A stretch of DNA of 64,000 nt from NCBI GenBank assembly GCA_001600455.1, contig BCKC01000005.1:3472001-3536000 (forward strand), written 5' to 3'. The translations under genes were made by a program, and so were the position numbers. This DNA is from Endocalyx cinctus. Its lineage: Eukaryota; Ascomycota; Sordariomycetes; Amphisphaeriales; Apiosporaceae. Below are positions 11,847 to 21,480 of the stretch, in pieces (within the stretch, counting starts at the first letter, position 1; each line of letters opens with the position of its first letter). A model generated the notes under the pieces. The model was not told the origin of the DNA. It was given only the letters and a program-made list of their open reading frames with translations, and searched no databases.

Positions 11847-13062
11847 CGCGGATGGTAATCTCTAGGATAGGGCCACGGTAAAATTGAAATAACTATCTTG
11901 GAGCAAGGTAGTTGTTATTGAAGGGCCGGTCTGGTAAGCACCGATCGCGAGAGGGGTAGCTCCTAGTTATCCAGCTTATTGTGGCGGAAGAAATTGGAGA
12001 AAAAGAAAAGAAAAAAAAAAAAAAAGCCAAGCTATCAGCTATATATATGAGATGGTAGAAGCTATTTACTTTATACGGCGTTGCAGTGTTTACGTAGTAT
12101 CATTATCAAACCATAGAATTCTTCCATTTCGGCCCCATCCGTCTGCGTGTTGTTGCAGGGGTTCTATTTCCGTCTCTCGATGCTCGGTGAAGGAAAATGA
12201 AGATCATCGAAGAAGCTGTTGAGATAATTGAGTTATTACTACAGTAATATCCAGTTACCCTGCCTGCCCTGCCTGAAAATTCCGTCATAACCCTGAAAAT
12301 TGGAAAATTAGTGCGAAGATAACCTACGCAGCTACGATACGGCATCTTATCAATAAAGATTACGCAGTAAAAACAAAGATTAAAAGCGGATGGGATCCGT
12401 GTGGGCTACATGGATCTTGATATTTCTTCCTTCCTCTTCGAGATAGAACGAGAGCAAGGGCCTCTACACTATATGTACATCATCAATTGATCAATACGTA
12501 CGTACTCGCAATTTAAGCCTTTATGGTGAAAAGACGAGAGCTTGAATTTATTCCTCCCCACCCTGTATGTCATATCCAGGGCGCGCTGATCTACTTCGTT
12601 TGTGGGGCACATCTTGCATCTTATAGTGGCGTCCAAGAAAAAAGTGTAGTCCCTAGTCAGCATCTACACTGAAAACAAAAATAAAATCTTTACGGTAATT
12701 GGTCAAATCTCAGAAAGATATTTCCTACCCGGAATATATATTACTATTTTCCATTCCTTATGTAAGTTATGGCTGAACTCATGTCAACTCTGTTCGGTTG
12801 AGGCACAGAAGCGGCCGCATTGAAATCACAATGAGACGACCGAACCGGAGCTAGAAGTACACTAAGGCGCCGAAATGGGGGGAAACAGTCAGTCGTGAAT
12901 GAGAATATAAATACAGAGTACTCGCCTACTTTATATCTTTGATGATGAAGAACAAGATGATGATCACTTATATTTTATAAGTTATCATAATATATACTTA
13001 TTTTGACCAAAGTAACAGATCCTTCAGACCCCACATCTAGTTACACGAAGGAAGACGCAAAA
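11847..13062. other. Divergent promoter region between GGT and aminotransferase
   Basis: 1.2 kb of mostly AT-rich DNA lies between two divergent genes. It contains an A run near 12008-12026 and a TATA-like element (TATAAATA, 12906-12913) about 150 nt upstream of the aminotransferase ATG. Small open frames inside show no convincing coding signature. Confidence 0.45.
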
Positions 13063-14400
13063 ATGGTGAAATTACCGGTCTTCGAGGTAGAGCAGTGGAT
13101 GGATAAGTACGAGCTCACGCCCGGCGTCCTCAACATCGCCGAAACGTGTGCCTCGTCTATCTCCGTGAACGACCTCGCTCAATTTTACGACGTCGCGGCT
13201 GATAGCAAAAACCCATCAACCCCGCCTCCCGTTCTAGATCTTTCCACGCGACTTACTTATGGCGCGATCCGCGGGTCCGACGAGCTGCGGCGGAATATCG
13301 CCGATATGTATCAGGCTTCGCCGGAGCAAGTCCTCGTGACGCCGGGAGCTATCGCCGCGAACCATTTGGTGTTTTATACCCTTATCGGGCCTGGAGATCA
13401 CGTCGTGTGCGTCTTCCCGACGTACCAACAGCTATACTCCATCCCCGAAAGTCTTGGCGCCGAAGTTTCGCTTTGGGAGCTAAAGGAAGAGGACAAGTAT
13501 GTACCGGATGTAGAGGTGCTGAAAGGGTTGATCAAAAGAAATACCAAGGTATCTTTTTTTTTTTTTTTTTCATACCTTTATCCAAAATTTATTATGATTA
13601 TATTCTGCTCGAATTCAAATAAAGTATATGGAATCCATTTCACCGAAAAAAAGCCACTAAAACCAAATGACTCGTTCAAGATGATCGTCATCAACAACCC
13701 CAACAACCCCACGGGCGCCACCATCCCCGCATCCGCGCTATCCGAAATCGCCGCCGTCGCCCGAGCTCACGACCTCGTCCTCTTCTCCGACGAAGTCTAC
13801 CGACCCCTCTTCCACAGCCTGCCCGAGGACGTGCCCCCGCCGCCCTCGGCCCTGTCGCTAGGCTACGACCGCGTCGTCGTCACGAGCTCCATGTCCAAAG
13901 CCTGGGCCCTCGCCGGCATCAGGCTCGGATGGATCGCGTCGCCCGACCCCTCCATAATCGCCGGCCTCGCCTCCGCCCGCGATTACACGACCATCAGCGT
14001 CTCCCAGCTGGACGACCAGGTCGCCCGGTACGCACTGGCGCCTCCGACGCGGAGGCGGCTCCTCGCCCGGAACTTGGAGCTCGCGCGCGCGAATCTAGGC
14101 CTACTAACGAGATTCGTCGAGGATCACGCGGACGTGTGCGACTGGGTGAGGCCGACGGCGGGGACGACCGCTTTTGTCAGGTTTCGGAAGAGGGGCGGGG
14201 AGGTGGTGGACGAGGAGTCATTCTGTAAGGACGTGTTGGACAAGACGAAGGTTATGTTCTTGCCTGGACGGAAATGCTTTGGTAGAGGTGGAAAGGAGGG
14301 ATTTGAAGGGTTCGTGAGGATTGGGTATGTTAACGGGACGGACGTGCTAACGCAGGCGTTGGATAATTTGGGAAAATACGTTGATGAAAATCTGAGATGA
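13063..14400 (+). CDS. PLP-dependent class I aminotransferase
   Basis: Exons are 13063-13548 and 13681-14400; the 132-nt intron is a multiple of three and stop-free, with a long T run, so it would be missed by ORF calling; 401 residues. The upstream in-frame extension to 13003 begins with TTG, so the ATG at 13063 (MVKLPVFEVEQWMDKYE) is preferred. Fold-type I landmarks: TYGAIRG, substrate loop PTYQQLY, NNPNNPTGA (cofactor aspartate/asparagine region), SDEVYRPL and the PLP lysine in SSMSKAWALAGIRLGW (about K235). A C-terminal RIGY supplies the carboxylate-binding arginine. The group is often labelled capreomycidine-synthase-like in fungi. The real substrate is unknown. Confidence 0.9.
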   Translation: MVKLPVFEVEQWMDKYELTPGVLNIAETCASSISVNDLAQFYDVAADSKNPSTPPPVLDLSTRLTYGAIRGSDELRRNIADMYQASPEQVLVTPGAIAANHLVFYTLIGPGDHVVCVFPTYQQLYSIPESLGAEVSLWELKEEDKYVPDVEVLKGLIKRNTKVSFFFFFSYLYPKFIMIIFCSNSNKVYGIHFTEKKPLKPNDSFKMIVINNPNNPTGATIPASALSEIAAVARAHDLVLFSDEVYRPLFHSLPEDVPPPPSALSLGYDRVVVTSSMSKAWALAGIRLGWIASPDPSIIAGLASARDYTTISVSQLDDQVARYALAPPTRRRLLARNLELARANLGLLTRFVEDHADVCDWVRPTAGTTAFVRFRKRGGEVVDEESFCKDVLDKTKVMFLPGRKCFGRGGKEGFEGFVRIGYVNGTDVLTQALDNLGKYVDENLR

Positions 14401-14689
14401 TACCGAAAATAATCTCGTTGGGTTATTAAAAACGGAGATAAGAACTCAAAGTATTTAACCAGGCATTTTCATTGGAGTGTGGGTTGATCTCCGTAAATAT
14501 GCATCGGAATTATCCCAACTTCACGTTCGAAAAGACTTACTAAACATAGGGCTCGGTTTCATAACAGCGACATCCGACATAAAGTTACGCATAGCATTCG
14601 TCACATCTAGTCTTATGCATGCAGATGTCTTGTATAAAAATTATATCAGATTGGTTTTTTATTTATTTATCTCATTACATGTCATAATC

Positions 14690-15733
14690 CTATAACACCA
14701 CGCATTTCGAGGGCAATCCGCATGGGCCTTCTCCCGATTGCTTCCCCTTCTTTTTCGGGTTTTCTGTGTCGTTTGGTTTTTCTGCTGATCCCGCCGCCGG
14801 TTTTTGTGTCGCGGCAGCGTCGTTCTTCGCCACTCCGTTCTTCACCACCCCATTTTTCTCGTCACCGCCATGTAGTCAACCCGTGTACTTGGCGACGGTC
14901 TTGTAGAACTCCTCGCCCTGGGTGGTAGCGAGACCGATCTCCTTCTCGGAAGGCTGGCGCGAGCCGTCCGCGCCCGCGAAGGTACCGGCACCCCAGGGGC
15001 CACCGCCGTGCACCTCCGAGAGGTCGGACATGGCGGCGAAGGCCTTGGCGAATCCGAACGGCACGTAGACGATGCCGTGGTGGGCCAGGGTCGACATGCA
15101 GGCCAACGCCGTAGACTCCTGGCCGCCGCCGAGGGAGCCGGTCGAGATGAAGAGGCCGGCCATCTTGCCGTAGTACCCGCCGGTGGCCCACTGCTTGCCC
15201 GTCTTGTCCCAGAAGGTCTTCCACTGCGCCGGCATGTTGCCGTACCGCGTCGGGACGCCGAGGAGGAAGGCGTCGTACCCTTCGAGGACGGACGGGTCCT
15301 CGATCAAGGGGATGTCGCTCGGCTGGCCCGGGGCGTACATCTTGGACAATACGTCCTGGGACAAAGTCTCGGGGACCTGGTACAAGTCCACCGTGCCGCC
15401 GGCCTTTTCGATACCGGCCTTCTCAGCCTCCGCTAGCTTGCGGATGTGGCCGTACATGGAGTACTATTGGAGCAAAGTCAGTCTACGTTCTAGCTGAAGT
15501 GTTTCGAGGGTGCTATAATATTTTATGATCTCGTGGAAACATGGGAGATCCGATATACACCTTATTATGATATATCTTCTAACCATCACTCTCCGACATT
15601 TACTTGATATATGCAGAAACGGAGGCGTGTATAGTTTGCTGTCTACCCCGCATAGGCTAACAAGTGCGAGAGAAGGGAAGAGCAATAGGGGATCATATTA
15701 ACTTACAAAGACGATAGCGATCTTGGGAGCCAT
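14690..15733 (-). CDS. NAD(P)H:quinone oxidoreductase, WrbA/Pst2/Alt a 7 flavodoxin, with readthrough extension
   Basis: Exons are 15733-15707 (MAPKIAIVF) and 15463 onward, with a 243-nt intron, phase 0. The core frame stops with TGA at 14876, giving 204 residues, the same length as the Alt a 7 allergen family. FMN-binding landmarks: IAIVFYSMYGHIRKLA, PTRYGNMPAQWKTFWD, STGSLGGGQE and EVHGGGPWGAGTFAG. It reduces quinones by two electrons in stress defence. The stop is TGA CTA, and the same frame continues for 61 more codons (14875-14693) to TAG at 14690. The tail is GC-rich and hydrophilic, has a KKKGK patch and ends CGLPSKCVVL, a CaaX box; AT-rich DNA begins right after it. Yeast Ycp4 and some fungal relatives carry lipidated C-termini (established). 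Here I infer two isoforms, soluble and prenylated. Confidence 0.88.
14873..14878 (-). promoter_or_regulatory. Stop-codon readthrough context, TGA CTA
   Basis: The flavodoxin stop codon (14878-14876) is followed immediately by CTA (14875-14873). UGA CUA is the established high-readthrough context described for fungal and animal dual-targeted enzymes. Downstream, 61 sense codons end in a perfect CaaX motif, which makes the context likely to be functional. Confidence 0.7.
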
Positions 15734-17359
15734 ATTGAAGTATAGCTTTTTAAGATGATATTATTATTATAGGGATAAGTTGGATGAAGACGACTGCGAG
15801 TGTATGAAGATGTATTGCTTGATGAAAAGAGAAGACTGGAATGAGGAAGAGTGGTGGGAATGCGACCAATTCATATACTCCGAGCTAGTGGATAAGACAG
15901 GTCAAAGATACCTACATAGTACTGCAGGTTTATGAGTGATTTGAGTTTCAACTAGGCCTCTGCTATGCCGTAGACTTGGAACTATGGGTCTTTGTTACTT
16001 CGTTATAGCTTCCATGTGCATGCGCAAGTCCACGGGTATTTCCTGAATAAACGCTAGACCGTAATCAATACGCGTATTGCTCATCATCCCAATGTCATTA
16101 CTGAGCACAACCCCTGACACATGTCTCGTGGGGCTTAAGGGACTCGACCAATGATATGCGACGACAGTGACGTTCTTGTTAATGCCCACCTCAAAGAAGA
16201 GATTTAGATACTGATATATACTAGGACTTGATTAACGATAGCTTACAATACGTTAATAATCGTCTTCTGTCTAGTAGATCTCATTAAAAAAAAATCGGAC
16301 GAGATTACCGGCTATTCAAGCTTACCTCTTCTAGTTGCTTATACCCGCTGCCAAATACGGAAATAATGAACTAGAGTAGGTCTTTAACAAGCTGTAGACG
16401 TACAACCGAAGGAAAAAGAAGAAAGAAAGAAAGCTGGAGAATATTCCACATATTGCATCATCATTCCAAGAGAATTAAGCTCTATGTTAGGTTGGCTGGT
16501 TAACTGATGGACGATGAGCAAGTGTATCGGCGTCAAGTTGGCGAAAAAGAAAAGCTAAACTCCATTTTTACTGTTTCCGGTTACGGTAAAACGGCTTATT
16601 CATGGCTTACAATGAATTATGTAAGTACATAAGCGTAGATCTAGATTGACAAACAAAGCTGACATAGTTCTAATCCACTATGTATTAATATCCATATGGA
16701 TATATGTAAAATTTGAATCGAGTAAATATTACGTCCCGAATCTTACGACAATAATTAAAATACTATATGCATCTCTCATTTTTAGGTTGACAGAGTAAAA
16801 CCAAAGTCCAAAGAGTGATGTACTCTAAGTATAAAGAGTATATGTCATGATTGTTATCATAGGATAATGCTCATATAATCACCCCCTTATGTACTTACAT
16901 ATAATGCACGCATAAGCACTATGTATAATTACTGGATAACCCCACTTTATACCATTAGTGATCTTGGCTTAATTCGATCACTTCCTCTCGCTATCCTCCC
17001 AGCCTCCCAGCGGTGAGACAAGTGAGACAAAGAGGGGGTTACTTGAAGCCTCAACTTGACATGTGGGATGTAACATGAATGTTTTCGGTACCGATATATG
17101 CACAGTCGCATGGTCGACGAGGTGGGATACGAATATATTATGTATGTTACAAATCGATGGAGGGTGGGTAAATAATCTAACTGCGGGACAAATCATCACT
17201 ATTGCCATATTACCGGTGACAGACAGCATTTCAGCCATTTCAGGTACGCTTAATATTAGTCGAATAATTTTGATTATTCATGATTAGCTATCGATAGATC
17301 ATATCCTATACTTTGATTACCCGTCACCTATATCTGTCCATCATTCTTACTAACGGCCG
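15734..17359. other. AT-rich gene-poor stretch upstream of the flavodoxin gene
   Basis: Apart from the small relic at 15995-16451, I see only AT-rich DNA with scattered stops in all frames. A minus-strand open frame at 16978-17238 may be the far 3' end of the degraded gene that follows, but it has no clear link. Confidence 0.35.
15995..16451 (-). pseudogene. Relic of a small gene with hydrophobic N-terminus
   Basis: Reading the minus strand from an ATG at 16451 gives MWNILQLSFFLLFPSVV, a signal-peptide-like start. An in-frame TAG (16373-16371) then interrupts it, and the same frame continues to a donor (GTAAGC, 16325). A second exon from 16210 (acceptor ATCAG, phase 0) ends at 15995. It includes NKNVTVVAYHWSSPLSPTRH and looks protein-like. 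The TAG could be CAG changed by one C-to-T. The intron option around the TAG would be under 40 nt. I do not recognise the family. It may be a decayed secreted-protein gene or chance. Confidence 0.35.
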
Positions 17360-18870
17360 TACTTACCAACAGGAACCCTGACTTTTCCCTTCTCCTGAAA
17401 AAGGTGGGTACTCCCCCACGGCGTGATCCTCAGCATCTCCATTCCATTTCGTCACATAGTCCACATCCCAGAATGTGGAACAAGTACCAGTCGTGCCTAT
17501 GATCGCCGACCCAGAAGTCGTCTGCGCATCGTTCGCTATCATCAACTACTCGGCTCTGAGATTACCTAGACTTTCCTCTATCGGCAATTTCAAGGTCTGC
17601 GATGCCGGTCGTCACGTCTGACTCTGTCGTATTATCTTCGTGGTCAGCACGCACCTCGACGCTAACGATGTTTTTGAATAAGGCCGCCCCGAGTACCGAC
17701 GTGTAATCCGTGATCAAGGTTTGCGAAAGTCAAGAAGGCCCCATCGACGCCTAGATCCCATGTTTGGGAGTATTCGTGATGACCTTTTCACTCACGTCGA
17801 CATCGACCTAAAACCGAGTATGCTAGAATGTGACGTCGCACTCAGTCTGGTTAGGACCTACGTATCACTCGCCCGTGATAGAACAGTACGCGGAGCGATT
17901 ACCTCCACTGCCAGCCGCTATGCTCATGATACTATCGCGTCCTCAAGACAAGAAACTAGATCACTGGCCCTTCGAAAGCGACCCGTTCAGATAATAGCCG
18001 GCGAAGTAGAACGGAGGCGTGTCTAGAGCACCGGTCATCTGCAGGCTCAAGGCGCTGGACGTGCTACGAGTGCAGGTCGCATTCGGAATATATCCTTCTT
18101 CATAGTCGGATAAACGAACAGGTCTCATAATTAGCGTCAATGGGTATGATTCCAGTAGCAGCGTTGAGTCTACCAAGGGCTGACCGAGCTTAGGAGGAGA
18201 CCTGTCCCAGCTGCATATATAGGATTTAATCAGCCTCGAATAAATAATGAGAAAGTCGGGTTAGGAAGAGAGATACCTTTTCAAGTCATGTACGTGAACA
18301 TGCCCTCTCCCGTTGTGTTTCTATCGGGGAGGATCTTACATATTCAACTCGTGCCACACGATTGTCCCGAAAGCCACGCCGTTTCGTTGCCGTAATTTAA
18401 GATCGTGAACTCGGCAACAACCTCGACCGTCGTCGTCACCGGCGTGAGTTCCCATCCCAAAGCGCCGACGGCACTTACGGTCCCACGTCGAATAGGGTCG
18501 ACGTGAACATTAAACCGACGGGGAGTTCGAAGTCCAGTTTATCTGTACGGAGCGGCATCCGCTCGCTTGAGGGCATCGAACGAAGCGCTCTTGGACGAGA
18601 ACTCGGTATTAGTCTACATAACAATCATGCCGCAGACGCCGTAGACTTGGTAGTTACCGAAGAGTACTGAGAGAATTTAGACGAAGAGCGCCACCAGCGC
18701 CTGATTCGCGTCGACCCATGCTGCCGCTAAGGATTGAAGTTGATTTCGAGGGAGATGGATATCGCGACAAAGATGCTCAGGGCCGTGGAGACAAGTAAAG
18801 AGAGGTTGAGAAGCACATTTAGCTATCTAGTCTTTGCGGCGGCTCCGCCACTTTCGTATAGTGCCATGTC
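17360..18870 (-). pseudogene. Degenerate multi-segment membrane protein gene
   Basis: This GC-rich island in AT-rich surroundings reads like coding DNA on the minus strand but is broken by about ten in-frame stops, mainly TAG, TAA and TGA at positions fitting CAG, CAA or CGA, plus frame changes. An ATG near 18868 starts MALYESGGAAAKTR then a stop, followed by a hydrophobic stretch (LLNLSLLVSTALSIFVAIS) and a second one (ALVALFV). The middle part has several N-glycosylation sequons (NGS, NYGNET, NTT). An intron-like element (donor GTATCT at 18278, acceptor TGCAG near 18211) precedes the longest intact piece, 17961-18176 (LTLIMRPVRLSDYEEGYIPN). The last piece, 17363-17545, includes CSTFWDVDYVTKWNGD. 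It is probably a relic of a fungal membrane protein with a luminal domain. The family is not identified. Confidence 0.65.
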
Positions 18871-19212
18871 TAATTAACATCCTCTTTGGTATTGTCCTAT
18901 CGGCTTTGGACGAAATCCAACTAATTTTCACCGCGGCTTAAGTAGTTCTTGTCGAGGCGCATCCTAGTGTAAGTCGACTCTGTCGCAAGTACTCATCTTT
19001 GAGGCAGCAGTGCATATTCATTCACCATCCGTCCCCTTAAATAGACGGCGTAAGACAATATACCGCTCGTCCTTTCCGATTTTTCAATTGATGCGATGAT
19101 AAAAACCTCTCATTACACGGCTCTGTCCACTGACCGCCATTCTACGTAACTCAAACGATAGTAAAGAAATAACATAAGATTGTTTCTACCTGATAAAATC
19201 CCTATTACCATG
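18871..19212. other. Short intergenic spacer
   Basis: This stretch lies between the N-terminal end of the degraded membrane-protein gene and the stop of the DUF7580 gene. No feature is recognised. Confidence 0.4.
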
Positions 19213-21083
19213 TCATATCGAGAAAAGCGGTTTCATGTGTTGATACGTTGCCTGCACCGGCACCACCACCTCGTTGAAGAACTCAAGACGAAACTTTTCA
19301 AATTCAAAACTATGCGTAACGGCGCGTCCAGTAAAGTCGCACCGCAGACAGCGCTGGACAGCACATGCATAAGAATGACCTAGCTCATTCTGAACATTGC
19401 CAACTTCCTCGTTAGCTATCCGGTAATCGTCCAGAATAGAGCCGGTCGCAGCTTGTGGCTCTTCCCGCCTCTGTAGCCGGATATCTTGAAACGGTACCCC
19501 CAAAGCGAGCTCGATGAGGAGGATCCCGAGGGCAAATAACGTTTGGTTTGGAATCAAGGAAGCTTGGAATTTTCTTTGAATGCTGTTTTCGCCGTCATCC
19601 CTGAGGGTTGTCTGCACTGAGCGATTGAAGCGCCCAAAAAGAGCTGGACAGTCAATTGCTGGCGATTCCCTGCTCCATATGATGTGGATTTCTTCTGTCC
19701 ACTTTAAGCCCGGGGACAGCCAGGGAGATCCCGTAAGAAATAGGAGCGCCCAGCAGAGACCCGCACAGAGCGCAAGACGTTCACCTTTGGGTATGTCCCG
19801 GAGCGACAAATCTGGTCGTCTAGTGCTACTTCCACGTTCCGCCAAGAATTTCTCCAATAACGTGGGTGGCTTCCTTTTCTGACTGTGAGTAATGCTACGT
19901 CTCAAAAGTATTGTTCGTTTCTCGGCTTGCTGATGTACTTCAAATTTATCAGCACTTGAGTTTTCGTTCAAAAATAGACAGAGACTATTTGGCATGACAG
20001 GCGGTGCCGACAGTGTTGTAGGTGTGATATTCGTGGTGCCTCATCGCCCAGTTAGCTTTTCTGGTCATTCGTATTTTCTTCTTCTGGATTAAGACATCTA
20101 CTTACTCTGGGATTTAATAATTTCTTGATTCGTTTCTCTATTCCCCCATTGTAATCGCCAAGGTCGTGTGAGAATTTGTCGAGAAGTTCCAAGATGCAAA
20201 GTAGGAGGTGAAGCAAGAGATGAACCTATATAAGACTGTTGATGTGGTGTCCCTCTGTCCTTCTCAGCGTCAGAAAGCTCGATTTTGAAATCTTCCCATT
20301 CATGACTGTCGTTGGATTTCTTGTACAATGACAGATGCATCGTATCCGACTGAATTCTATCTATGGTGTGCCACAAGATCTTGAGGTTTCTGATGTGCAT
20401 AGATTCGCACTGGCAGCCCCAAGCATTAGAAATTGCGTCATGCATTAAGACCGCATTTCTTCGGAGTTGGTTGCATTCTTCCATATTCATTCTTTTCCGT
20501 ATATTCTGGAGAGACGGTCTATCATCAATGGTCTGCCATAGCATTTCAGGTTTCTCTCTCAAGCATTCTCGAAGAAAATTGTTCCATTGTTGCAATTCTT
20601 CTGCAATATTTTCAACCGTGTGTCGTCTAAAGCTGTTCTTGACTCGACGCCATTCCCAATGTATTCTTTCTGGGGGTTCTTCGAGCCATTTTGGCTATCA
20701 TTCGGAGTTTCGTAGTTAGCTTACATCTCCTCGTTATTCAGAGTCAAGACATGACTCACCTTATTATCAATATCGATCTCCAACTTATCCAATATGCCCT
20801 TTATCATATTGCTCATTTTTTGTATTATTTTTATGTAGTTACCATAATTATTAGGCTGAAGCTTCTGGATTTTGACCAATAGTTCATCTGGCGGGAGGTC
20901 CTTAAGATCCATATGGCTCAGCGTCACGTCTAGTTGCTCTTTCTGTACCCAGATTTTCATCCGAAGATCATGGATATTAGAGCTATGGACATAATCTCTT
21001 GCTATTTGCGCAGCTTTCTCGTATTTTTCCATTGCGACTAAAATCAAAGGGATGCCTCCCAGCACCAGGCCAGCGGTTTCCAT
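19213..21083 (-). CDS. DUF7580-type fungal protein
   Basis: Exons are 21083-20760, 20694-20106 and 20039-19213, with introns of 65 and 66 nt. The second has a perfect GCTAACT branch site and was placed so the frame joins through STTNITPTTLSAPP; 579 residues. The N-terminus METAGLVLGGIPLILVAMEK is the short hydrophobic helix typical of fungal HET-associated N-terminal domains. A long helical region follows. The C-terminal half has the DUF7580 signature: RLALCAGLCWALLFLTGSPWL, then LKWTEEIHIIW, then LFALGILLIELALGVPFQDI, which resembles a kinase alpha-F/G region without catalytic motifs. These proteins are common and variable in moulds. A role in incompatibility or immune-like signalling is suspected but unproven. 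It faces the C2H2 gene head to head. Confidence 0.82.
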
Positions 21084-21480
21084 ATTTGGGAATCTGGCTG
21101 TTGTAAAACTGACAGAGTAACTTTGGTCAACTGTGGATTGAAATCGAAATATATATCTAGCTCAACAGAACAGAAACGAGGAGAAACCCATCGGCAAATC
21201 TCTGAGCGAAACCTAAGGCTAGAAGAGGGGTTTTGCATCAGCTATGACGTCGTCACTAATACCTATGATGTTACACTACATACGGCATTTGGAGGCATCA
21301 ATCCTCCCTACATTATCACTTTGTCGACTGCATCTAGAATCCATGAAGTGCAAGACACAGTCACTCCTTTTCATCATGAAGCATATAATAGATTAGTTCT
21401 TTTGTTTGCCAGCGTGTTCCCAGATTGACTTGTTGGTCTAAGTCTTAATACAGCGATATACCATATGACTTGAAGTTACA
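21084..21480. promoter_or_regulatory. Shared divergent promoter, 397 bp
   Basis: This is the only space between the DUF7580 gene (minus) and the C2H2 gene (plus), so both promoters must sit here. No clear TATA box or palindromic operator is evident. The arrangement allows co-regulation. Confidence 0.55.

Noticed and set aside
14843..14898. A short intron that would remove the flavodoxin stop
   Set aside because: Possible donors near the stop (GTTGAC) are poor and no CTRAY branch site lies before the candidate AG acceptors. Readthrough is the simpler reading, though transcript data could overturn this.
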